Assembly (NCBI RefSeq): GCF_024713945.1
Contig: NC_134686.1
Location: forward strand, 2,256,001-2,320,000
Source: Dermatophagoides farinae
Taxonomy: Eukaryota; Arthropoda; Arachnida; Sarcoptiformes; Pyroglyphidae
Direction of reading: 5' to 3'
Length of the DNA stretch: 64,000 nucleotides
Shown piece by piece: positions 26,763 to 38,533 of the stretch. The notes under the pieces are model-generated. The model did not search any database. It was not told where the DNA came from and saw only the letters and a program-made list of their open reading frames with translations. Every line of letters begins with the position of its first letter. Within the stretch, counting starts at the first letter, position 1. A program made the position numbers and the translations under genes.

Positions 26763-29362
26763 AATATAACGATGATAATGAAGAATGATGTTTTTCGTCT
26801 TTTTTACATTCTTACTTTTCTTCTTATTCTTTAAGATATAGATTTTTTTTCTCATTCCATTCTTAACGACAATATTATTCTGGCTTCTGGCCATTATTTT
26901 CGTGTGTGTGTGTGCGTGTGTGTGTGTTGGTTCGATAATCAATAGTGCCATTTAGGCATACAGGCAGTCTGGAAAACAAGACGATTAATCGTCTATACTA
27001 GAATTGATTGTCGATCTCTTTTCTCTCTCTCTCTTTTTTTTTTATATCTATCTATATCATTTCAAGAAGTTGTTGTTATATTGGCCAGAATTCACATTCT
27101 GTTTTTTTCGTTATCATTTTTTTTCTGGTTGTTTGTAACTCTATATATGTATGGTGAATAAATGAAACACAAGAATTCATTTATTACTCTGTTTATTGCG
27201 CCATCATCATCATCATCATCATTATCATTAATATCCAAACAAAAAGAATAATAGATTGACAAAATCAGCCATTCCAATCGTATTGTAGACAACGAAAAAC
27301 AAAATTAATCCATAGCAAGCATTCTTCATAAAAGTTGGGTTTGGTTCAAACAAGCAGTGAAGAATTTCGAATTTTTTTCACACACACACACACACACATT
27401 ATTATTATAGTCATAGTTTTTTTTTCAGTGATAATCAAATCAAATCAAATCATTTTTGTTGTTGTTGTTGTTGTTGGCCACTAATTTTTTTGATCATTTG
27501 AATTTTTTGATATTCATCGAAAGCTCATTGGCCTTTTTAATGTTTGTATATTTCTTTGCATTTTCAATCCACATCTGATGGCTAAAGATAAGAGAAAAAA
27601 AAAAGATTTTCGATCATCATCATCATCATCATCATTGTTGCTGTTGTCGAGGATCATTAATTTCCGATTCGTTTAGTAGGATTTTCTGTCGGACATTATT
27701 ATGTATATATCCAAACAGCATCAGCATGATTTTTTTTTTTTTTTTGTTTCTAGATGATAATTATAATTTTATGGACAAAAAAAAGATAAAATAAAAACCA
27801 TCTTTAATTGCAAACCATCACAAACCGGTTATGATCGTGGTCCAATGGTATACCATCACCGAAGTGATCATCATCATCATCATCATTATATATGTACTTA
27901 TCAAGGTAAAAAAAAATAATACGAATAATGAACATTCGGATCTATTTTTTTTTGTCTACTCTCGATTCGATTATCGATTGATCGATAGGTGAATACTGAA
28001 ACTTGATAGTAATCCTTTTTTTGTTTATCTCCACATTGATAATTACCATTGATGATTGGAAATGATTCTGATTGAAAAGTGTACTCTATATTTATGTATA
28101 TGTGTGTGTGTTTGGAAAATCTAAACTTGAAAAAAAAAATCTTAAATTCAATTTTTTTTCTCTCCTTTTTGCACCCAAAATGCATTCCCAAGAGTGTTTT
28201 TTGTTTGTTGTTGTTGTATAAAACAATGAATGAATGAATGAATGAAAGAAAGGAAAAGATTCGCATGTTTTCCAAGAGTTGAAACTTTCTTGAGTGTAAA
28301 CTTGTTTTTTTCTCAACTTTTTTTCGTTTTTTTTTTTGTTTGTTGATTTGAATAAATCGTCTCGGTTGATTTAATTTTTTTTTTCATCATCATCTTTTCG
28401 TTTTATTATTCAAAATGATAAATCTCACGAACTTTGTTTTTCATGTTGCTGTTGTTGATGATTGATTGATTGAATAGGGTATTCCCTTGCTTGTTCTTGG
28501 TGAGAAAAAAAAAGTATCCAAATCTAAACACACACACACACATACTATGCTGTACTCACTACAGAATGGGCGGTCTATTCTATTCTATCCAATTCAGGTT
28601 CCATTCATTTCAATGATTTAGTTGGATAATGTTTTTTTTTTTTTTTTTTTTTTTTGTTTGTTTTTTTTCGTAAAAGATAGCTAGTGAGAATCCTATAGCA
28701 ACCAGAATCAGATTGTATTCATGATTGTCAAATGGTAGAATCAGTAAAAATCGATTCGATCACTTGAACATGATAATAATAATAAAAAAAAAATAATGAT
28801 CAAAATGGATTCATCATCATCATATAATAAATTGATGATTCGAAATAAAATGAATGATAAATATTTTTTTATTTTCATGTTTGTAAATTTCAAATCGATA
28901 TTTCTTCTACATATATCTGTGTATGGGCCATTATTCATTTGATGGTGGTTATTCTATGGACTATGATAGTGAATAGAAAAAAAAATGATAATGACGATGA
29001 TGATGATGATGATGATGACGATTATGATCAAATAAAATAGAATAACATGGCCATCACATATCAAACGACTGATGATGATGATGATGATGATAACGACTGA
29101 CAACTGATGATGACTACTGGTTAAATGACATTGTTGATTGCATGATATACTGAAATTAGCTTGATTGTCATATTTTTTTTTTTTTTTTAATCGATTTACA
29201 ACCAGCCATTGGATTGTTTTATTATTATTATCATCATCAACGTAAAAAAAAAGAAAATCTAATTTATATGCACTATAAATGACGTTTTCTCTTGTGTGTG
29301 TGTGTGTGTGTGTGTGTGAGTTTAGAAATTATTATAGAAACAATAATGAGAGAGGAAAATTC

Positions 29363-29502
<140 letters not shown>

Positions 29503-30704
29503 AGATGAGATTTATAGCAATAATTTGACAGGAGAAGAAAAAAAAATTATACCATTTGATATTGTGTTCATCCATCAAAATGAAATGATCCAACAACAAC
29601 AACAACAATGTTTGATGGTTGTTGTTGTTGTATAGTTATATGTAATCTATTTTCGACATGCGTAAACATTATTATCTAATTGTCAAATTCTTATCATCAT
29701 CATCATCATCATCATTTATCATTTGTTTGTTTTTGTTTTTTTTTCGTTTTTTTTATTCTGTTCGTGATGTTTGTTTTGTTTTCAGTTTTTCTTCAAGTTT
29801 TTTTTTCTTTGTTTCAAAACTCTATATATATACTTGGACTTACCATTTTGTGTATGATATGATATTATGATGAATGTAAAACTAAACCATTGTGTTTCCA
29901 TTGTGTTGATGATGGCTACATTCCACACAAATATCACATTGGTAATTATTCAGTTTTTTTCTTTCTTTGTTTGTTTGTTTCTTAATTCTTTAATACTTCT
30001 TTATGGTGATTCTTTTTTTTCTGTTGTTTTGTTTTGTTTTAAACCACCACCACCACCACCATTACCAATGATGATGATGATTTGGCTCATTAAATATGGG
30101 CTTTTATTCTCTCATTTGATTCATAATTTACACATTTGTATTCAATGTTACAAGTTACACACACACACACACATGCACAAATAGGTTTGCCATAAAGAAT
30201 ATCCTTGAAATATCCATGAAAATGATGTGACAATATTAACCCTTTTATTTTCGCAACAAAAAAGGAGAAATTCAGTTTTTTTTTCTTCATGGATCATAAA
30301 ACGTTTAACGTTGTTTTCATTTTTTTTGTTTCTTTATTGAATTTTTTGTTTTCAATTTTCATTTTCATAGATCTTCATTTCGTCACCACCAGCAAACAAC
30401 CACCGAATACATGAAAAATACGTTGATCAGTTATTCACATATATTTATGGACCATAAAAGTGTCAAATGAATTTAGAATGACTAAGGAACAACAACAACA
30501 AAAAAAGTCAAAAATAAAAGACATTTTTTTTTGTTCTTGTTGGTGTCCACTTTGTCCAGTGTGTGTGTGCGTGTTTCAATCCAGATTCGATACGGACAAT
30601 CAACAACAACAACGAAAAAAAAAACGGTAGTCGACATATAACCACCATATATTGAATTCAAATGAAATCAGAACGCATTTATTTTTATTTGAGAGTTAAA
30701 AGTG

Positions 30705-30707
<3 letters not shown>

Positions 30708-30737
<30 letters not shown>
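30708..30737 (+). repeat. (GA)15 microsatellite
   Basis: An uninterrupted GA run about 1.2 kb after the CT array and in opposite orientation, followed by GA-rich sequence to about 30755. Confidence 0.95.
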
Positions 30738-30741
<4 letters not shown>

Positions 30742-31303
30742 CAGAGAGAAAGAAAATGAAATGAAGAGATTTATGGCCATGTCAAACGAGAAAAAAAAGA
30801 CCAATATAAGGCCGGTATAAGGTATATTTTTTGTCTATTTTGGAATGAATATTTTTGTGTTGTGTTTGCACATTACAAAAACTGAATATATATCCGACTA
30901 CAACGACAATGATGTTGTATGATGATGATTATATCTGCAAGTAGATCCAAAACAAAACTAAAACCAAAACCAAACCAAAAAAAAGCTTTCTCATTTTTTT
31001 TCTTTGTGAAAACAAAACAAAAAATTACATTCAGCCAATATGTTGGCCTGTTGTTTTTCCTATACAAAAAATTTTTTTTTTTGATTTCAAATTTTTTTTT
31101 GTAGCAAATGTTGACTGAATCAAAATGATATATGTCTGTCTCTGTGTGTGTGTGTGTGTGTGTGTCCATATGTGACCTCAGTACACATATTTTTATATTA
31201 TATATATGGATTGATGATGTTTGTATATACCATACTGTGCTGTGAATTTATTTTTTGTATCATAACGACATAATACCCTAATGGGTGTGTGTCTGTGTAT
31301 GTG

Positions 31304-31337
31304 TGGTGGTGGTGGTGGTGGTGGTGGTGGTGGTGGG
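31304..31337 (+). repeat. (TGG)11 array
   Basis: A G-rich triplet run ending in GGGG. Four or more closely spaced GG pairs could in principle form a two-tier G-quadruplex on the + strand. Confidence 0.9.
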
Positions 31338-33919
31338 GATCAGATGATTTATATCGGATGATTTTTCCATGCCATTCTATTTGGTTATTTTCGTTGATTC
31401 ATCGTTACTTTTATAATATCAAACAACGATGATGATGATGATGATGATGAAATCCGCAGTATTTAGATTTACATTTTTTTCACATTGTTTTCATCCATTT
31501 TTTTCATCCCATTCCATTCGATTTTTGTATTTTATTTTGAATCAATGTCCATCAATGTCCACTGTTGTTTGAATCTTTTTTTTTTTGTCAATCATTTCAA
31601 TTGAATTATTGACAATTTTAATCTATAATTTCTTTTTTTGTTTGTTTGTTTGTTTTTGTCGTGTATTTATGTGATTAGTAAAATTTGTTTCAATTTATAT
31701 TCATTCATTCATATGATCATATAAAAAATATGTGTATGGCCTATATGGTGTATCCCCCCCCCAAAAAAAAATACCAGAATATTCTGATGGAATGTAGAAT
31801 ATAGTTCTACACACATAAAAAAAACTAATGAATTCATCATTCATTACTGTACAAATTTATACACGAATTATTCCAATTGACCCATTCAAATTATGCAACC
31901 AACAACATGAATAATAGAAAAAAAAATCAAAGTATGAATGAAGAATAACAAAACCGAATAATGATTCTCTATCTCTCTCATTGCATAATCATTATTTTTT
32001 TTCTTTTTAACTTGTATTTTATGTTAATGTTACTAATGATGATGATGATGATCATCATGATCATCATCATCTAGAAATGATCATCATCATCATTTTTTTT
32101 TGATATATGGTTTATAATTTATTTGAAATGTTTTTCTTCGTCTTTTTTTATCTTGATGATGATGATGATGATTATCATCAACAATAATGATAATGATCAT
32201 AATGATGATGATGATGATGGCACATAATATCAAAAAAAAAAAAAAAATATTCATCCCGGAATATTCTTCTTCTTTTTTTTCTCTCGAATTCTATACTAAA
32301 CACAAATTGAGAGAATATTCTTTCATTTATATTCAAATTTTGTTTCATTCTGTGTGTGTGTGTATGATTCCATCATTTACTGGTTTTTTTTTTATTTTGA
32401 TCTTTATATGTTTTATGTGTATGTGTGTATATGTCATTGGTTTTCGTTCTTTTTTTTCTGAATGAATGATTTTCTTTACCATTTTGATCGTCTTCGTCGT
32501 TATGGTCGTTATCATCTGATGATGATGATGATGATGATGAATTATAATGGCCACATTTATTATATGGTTTGATGTATTCAAGATTTTCATTTTTTGTTTT
32601 TTTTTGCCATCCGAAATCATATTATAATAATGATGATAATTGTGGAAATGTGCTACATGAATCGAAATCTAATGTTTACCGGAAATGTTTAGTTTCATTT
32701 TTTTTTCTCCCATTGGAAACAAAAAGAAAATTTTGATACAATTTTTTTGTTTCTGCATTAGATTTTTGCTTGCTTGATGATGATGATGATTATTATCGTT
32801 TATTTCGTTTATTTAATTTTGCATATCATCATACAAATGAAGACAATCCTTATTTTTTTTTTTTTTTTGTTTCTGTTCACTACCAAATCATTACTATTAT
32901 TATTATTATCATCTCTCATTGTGATAAATGTGTTGAAGATTTAACAAACAAAACAAAACAAAACAAAAAATAACGAAATGATCATGGCATATATGTGTGT
33001 ATGTGCATGCATACATTAATCATGTTTTTCTTTTTGTTTTTCATTGAGCTCACTATAAAATGCATCATCTCATTTGAATTTGAAATCGTTAATGATGATC
33101 ATGATGATGATGATGATGATTTTCTCCTTCCAACGCTAAAATACACATACACACATTAATACGATTTTAAAAAGATTGTAAATTATTATTATCATCATCA
33201 TCATCAACATCATCAAAGAAATGGGAAATTCTTCTTTTTTTTTAATTTCTTTGATTACAAACTAAACAATACTATATAATTAAAAATGAATTCAAAATGA
33301 TACACACACAGACACACACACATACACACGCACATCAAAATGATAAAAAACCAAACCTACGTGAATGATTTCGGTTTTTTTTCTCATTTTTTTTTCTCCA
33401 CATTGATTATGTTGACAAACAAACAAACAAACGAAAAAAAAACAAACAAACTAGATGATGATTATAATTCTTTTGTTTTTCTTTGCGTGTGTGTGTGTGT
33501 GATTGGTAAGATTCTTTGACAATGATGACGATGATGATGATGATGATGGTGAATCTTGTCCCTATGTATAAAGAAAAGCTCCACCTTTGTTATTTTTATT
33601 CATTCGGTTTTTTTTTCTCGTTCATTCATCACAGTGTATTATAGTGTAAAGAATTTGTAATTGTAACGATATTGATTTTTACCTGTATTGCCACCTGGTG
33701 TTCTTGTTTGATAATTATTCATTTTATAATCGAAATTTTATCCGATAGATGTGGCTATATGCATGTAAACAAAACCAGTGGTAGTGGAAAAGAAATTAAT
33801 AACCGTCGTATTTTCTGTTTACAAATGGTAGTGGTGTAGTTGTGGTAGAAGCAAATAAAATAACCATTGTTTAGTTTGTTTTGATCATTTCAATTTGAAT
33901 GATTTATTCATAAACATTG

Positions 33920-33923
<4 letters not shown>

Positions 33924-33952
<29 letters not shown>
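33924..33952 (+). repeat. Poly-T run of 29
   Basis: A pure T run within the otherwise low-repeat island 33.65-34.8 kb. It could be the tail of an old reverse-strand retrocopy, but no body is recognised beside it. Confidence 0.95.
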
Positions 33953-36900
33953 GATTATGATTAACCTTTGTTTGATGAAAGTTTGGATTAATAAATGATC
34001 CTAAAAATGATGAATGTTTGTGATACTTTTTGATATATTAATTTATTAATCCAAATCAAAAAAAGAAAAAAAATAAAATTTTAGTTCCAATTTCCGAATA
34101 TAGAGGTCAACACTAACGCTGCATTTCAAATACCAATGATATTGATTTTCTAATTTCATAACATAGATGGCACCACAGGGTTCAGGATTTTTATTATTTT
34201 TTACTATTTTTTACTTTCAACAAACAATCCATTAATCAGAGACCACCATTTTCATTTGAAGTAATTTATCATTTTTTGATAATGATAATGATGATGACGA
34301 TGATGATAATGATGATAATGATAATGATGATGAGCTTTTTATTGTTTTCAATCTGTTACCATTTTCTTTTCAATACTTCCGCGTATTTATTTTTATATTT
34401 TTTTATTTATTTTTTTTTGATCACGTGATTTATTCTTTATTTAAACCAGATAATGAATAAAATTATTATTATTACTACTAACACAAAAACAATATCGATC
34501 ACGAATTTTTTTTCTTTGCTCGTTCTGTTTAATTAATTAATTAAATTAAATTAATAATTTTTTTTTTTTTTTTTTGGTTCTCATTTTATTTTCCGGTCAT
34601 AGGGTCATCAATGTGGATCGTGATCATCCAGAAAAAAAGTTGGATTCAACGATTTTTAAATTAAAAAATCAATGTTTTCAGTGTTTTTTTGTGTTTGTGT
34701 TTTTGTTTTTCAAGTGTATAATATCAGTGTTTTTTTTTTTGAAGCCCCAATGTTTTCAAAATGTAAATTGTCCAGTGTAAATTCATCAAAATTTTTATTT
34801 CAAGAAATCGGTAAGTAGAGTTTACATGTTTTTTATTTTTTATTTTGCATGCTTTGACCAATTACCAACTGAATGAATGTATGTTTTGTAAGTTTTCAAG
34901 TGATTTATTGCCCACGTGTTATTTATTTGCGAGATAGAGATAGAGAAAGAGAAAGAGAAATAGCTTGCCGAACAACAACAACGACGTAAAAAAAAATTAG
35001 ATCAACGAAAACAACAACCTAGACATTGAAGATAAGATATTGTTCTACTAGGATTCATTCATTTAGTTGCAAAAAAAAAGTTGTTTTAACATGATTTCAA
35101 CATAATAAGTTGTGATATTTGATTGTATGGCCCTTCGAATCACTAATAATTTGTTTTTGCCTGTTTGTTTCCATTATTATTTTTACAAACGATAACAAAA
35201 TGTTTTGATGCATCAACGACGACGACAACGATGACGACGGCTATGATCAAGTGTCAGTGAGATTTATTACCATCGATGATGATTAGAAGTAAAGAAAAAA
35301 AACTGACCAAAAAAAAAGGGTCATCATCAAGTAAATTTACACACGGATCTCGTGTTTGTGTGTGTGTGTGTGTGTCAGTTTTGAAAGTTATCCTTTTTTT
35401 TTGGCTGAAACATTTGTTTCATTTCTCTCTCTCTCTGTTGTAATGGCGATCGATCGATTGTTAGCCGCCACAAGAAAAGACATTAATCATTTTAAATTCA
35501 ATGTTTTTTTTTTGTTTTTTCTAACCGAAAAAAAAACTTTTTTTTTTAATGATTAACTCGTGTAAATGTAGGCGTGTTTGGTCGTTATTTTTTTTTTAAT
35601 TTCAAAATTAATGTAAAACTTGTAAAATTAATCAGAAAAAACTTCGGTTTTTTTTTCTCTGAAAACTCAATAAACTCAACAGAAAAAAAAACCAGAAAAC
35701 AAAAGATACAAAAAAAAACCGAAAGTTTTCCATTAACCGGCCATAAACAGACACACACACCGACACACACACACAGTACATGTGTCATCATTATAGGATC
35801 AAAAAAAAAACTACAACGACAACTATGACAACGAAATGACTGAATGAAATTTTTTCCAAAACAATCCAAAAGCGGCCAAAAAAAACAACAACAACAGAAA
35901 TAACAACAACAACAACAAAATGCTATCTGCTTTCTTGTTTCGATATTAGGTTCACGTTTGGTTGATCTACACACTGAACACTGAACACTGATGATGATGA
36001 TGATGATGGATTCGTGTGCATCTCATCATCGACATTGTTTTTTGTTTTGTTTTTGATTTGATTTGATTTTCTTCGATAGTCATCATCATCATCATTGTTT
36101 CATTGTGATCATGAATCTTTTGTTTTGTTTTTACGGATATATAAAGATGAACCATGTGTGTTTGACCGAGGACGGACGGCTGGCTTGATTGTTGCTGTCT
36201 CTCATCTGAAAATAATAATAATCTGTGGGTTTTTTTTTCTTAGTTATAATAAGAATAACCAAGATGGAGAACAACAACAAAAAAAAAATTGAAATTACAA
36301 ATCAAAACCACAACTGGAATATATACTAAGCAAAACGAGCAAAAAAATAAAAAAAAAACAATTGACAATTTATATGAATGGAAACAGATATTATATTTGG
36401 TCGTTGTAGTCATCATGATTGGTGTTTTTTTTTCATTTTGCTCATCATGATTTTTTTTTCTCTTCATCATCATCATCGTCGGTCATGATGTTGATGATAA
36501 TGATGATGATGATGATCATCATCATCAGTTGACGATTATGTCATACAAAGTTGCATATATTTTTTTTTTTCATTGAATTTATTGAAGGCTGGTTATTTTA
36601 CCATATTACTAATAATACTTATATATCTACATACATACCTGCCCTGATTATATTCTCTTGTGTGTGTGTGTGTGTGTTTCGAGATGTGTTTCGATTCGAT
36701 TTTTTTTTTTGCTTTCCATCCATTTTGCCCTATAGGATTTGTTGTTGTTGAAGTTGTTGTTGTTGTTGTTGTTGTTAATGTCCTTTTTTTTCTTTGCTTT
36801 TTAATTTTTTTTCCACCATCATCATCATCATCGGCGTTCGTCGTGTTCAAAAAAAAAAAAAGAAAAAAAAATAATGACAGGATGGACTAGCCAGAAAAAA

Positions 36901-37428
36901 AGCAGGTTTCATATATACCAAATCTTTCTCTCTCAAATATTGACCATTATTATATATATACCGACCCGAACAACAACAACAACAACAACAATGTGTGTGC
37001 TGGCATTAGTCTCTGTTGTTGTTGTTGTTGTTGTTTTTGACTATATTTTTCGTGCAAACTACTACACGATGATGATGATGATGGATTTTTGTGTTTTTGA
37101 AAGAAAAAAATTTGACTTGAAATCATTTTTTTGTTCACAACATTTGACGACAACTACCTTTTTTTCGAATAAAGATTGGTCGGTCGATTTTGATCGGTTT
37201 GGTTAGGTTTTGGTTAGGTTTGGTTGGTTGGTTGATTTTGTATATATGTGAATCTCTTGGCTTCGTGTCTAAATTTTTTTTTTCATTTTCATTTTTTTTT
37301 TTTTTTGAAATGAAAAAAATACTGACTGGCTGGATGACTTTTGGCATTGATGATGATCATGATGATGGTGATGGTGTGATGGCCAAAAAAAAAGCCTGAA
37401 TCAAGATTCAAATGTTAAGTGCAATAAA

Positions 37429-37454
37429 GAGAGAGAGAGAGAGAGAGAGAGAGA
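37429..37454 (+). repeat. (GA)13 microsatellite
   Basis: A GA run about 1 kb upstream of mir-10. Confidence 0.95.
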
Positions 37455-38085
37455 AGAAAGAAGACATCGCCCTACCCGCTTTTTTTTCATATGATATGCA
37501 TATATCGAGTGTGTTTGTGTGTGTGTGTGTATGTTATTTATTCAATCTGTGCAATTTTGTTGTTTGTTCGTTCATTTCGTTTGTTTGTTTGTTTGTTTGT
37601 TGGATTCAGCAATGAACAGATGAATTGAATGGAATTTGTTGATGATGAGAAAAATCCATATGCCTATGATTTGATTATGAAGAATTGAAAAATTTAAATT
37701 TAAAAAATTAAATTTTTTTTTTCTACCAACAAAGTATTAAAAAAAATTCTCATAGCCCAAAGATAATGGATGTGTGGTAGTGGATTTGTTTGAAAGTTGA
37801 CATTTTTATTTTTGATTGCTTGCTTGCTTGGTTTGCTTGATTTTTTTTTTTTTGCATGGTTAATTGAATTTAAGAAAATCTTCTGCTACTTTTTTTTGTT
37901 TGTATTTTTATTATTTCGTCACATAATGATCAAGATGATGATGATGATGATATGATGAATTCAGTGGACCTCGGAAATGAAATTATCATTTTCATATTTA
38001 TATGCCCAAAAAAATGGTGTTGATTACAAGCTTATTTTTTTTTCTTGAATATTTTCTCTCTAAACAAGACCATAATGATGATGAT

Positions 38086-38121
38086 GATGATCATGGTGAT
38101 CATGGTGATCATGGTGATCAT
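38086..38121 (+). repeat. 9 bp minisatellite GATCATGGT
   Basis: Three to four tandem copies of a unit that includes the palindrome TGATCA, about 280 bp upstream of mir-10. Confidence 0.85.
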
Positions 38122-38393
38122 GATGACCACAAGTTGTTTTTTTTTACCCACCTAAATTACATTATTATTATTATGGATTGGTTAGAAAAAAATTGTCAAG
38201 TTTCTGGTCATCATTTTAATCAGAATATAATTACATATATATAGTGAACATGTTTATAGATTGTGACAATAAAAATTTTCATCATCATCATCATCATCAA
38301 TGGAAATTATTATTATAAATTCATTACAACAACAACAAAAACAAAAACAACCAAATGGAACCAGATTAACAAAAAAAAAAAAAAAAAATCAGA

Positions 38394-38533
38394 TGCTTTA
38401 CTTTTACCCTGTAGATCCGAATATTGTCATTGAAAACAAAAAAAAAAAACAGCAACAAAATAAATTTGTAAATCAAAACCGGAAAAAAATTAGAAAGAAA
38501 CAAATTCGGATTTAGAGGGGAAAATGTAGAGTA
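38394..38533 (+). ncRNA. mir-10: mir-10 microRNA precursor
   Basis: The 5p arm carries TACCCTGTAGATCCGAAT starting at 38405, identical to the conserved first 18 bases of miR-10-5p. The 3p arm (38500-38520) contains CAAATTCGGATTTAGAGG, like miR-10-3p. The arms pair: GATCCGAAT with ATTCGGATT, then TTGT with ACAA after one A/A mismatch; basally TA, TCCC and TTTT pair with TA, GGGA and AAAA around single mismatches, and the stem continues through GCTTTAC with GTAGAGT. Known: mir-10 sits between the Hox4 and Hox5 genes on the coding strand across bilaterians, as here (Dfd begins 8.7 kb downstream), and fine-tunes Hox and other targets after transcription. Odd: the terminal loop is about 70 nt, much longer than the roughly 20 nt of insect mir-10, and the 5p arm reads AATATTGT rather than AATTTGT. 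Confidence 0.93.
38405..38427 (+). ncRNA. mir-10: Predicted mature miR-10-5p
   Basis: Positions 2-8 give the seed ACCCTGT, the canonical miR-10 seed. The first 18 bases are identical to the family. After that an extra A appears (AATATTGT), so the 3' end differs from the usual ATTTGT. The ends are set by homology; small-RNA reads would fix them. Confidence 0.85.

Noticed and set aside
26928-26945. tRNA T-loop-like GGTTCGATAATC (also at 60367)
   Set aside because: No matching A-box, anticodon stem or acceptor stem nearby.
34574-34780. 68-codon open frame before the GTAAGT donor
   Set aside because: Ends in Phe-rich T-run translation and has no recognisable domain; only the splice-like feature is kept as a finding.
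36593-36850. Thr-rich open frame on the - strand
   Set aside because: It is translation of a GTT/CAA run and low-complexity DNA.
38300-38515. 71-codon open frame over the mir-10 hairpin
   Set aside because: Lys, Gln and Asn from A-rich DNA; the conserved signal there is the RNA hairpin, not a protein.
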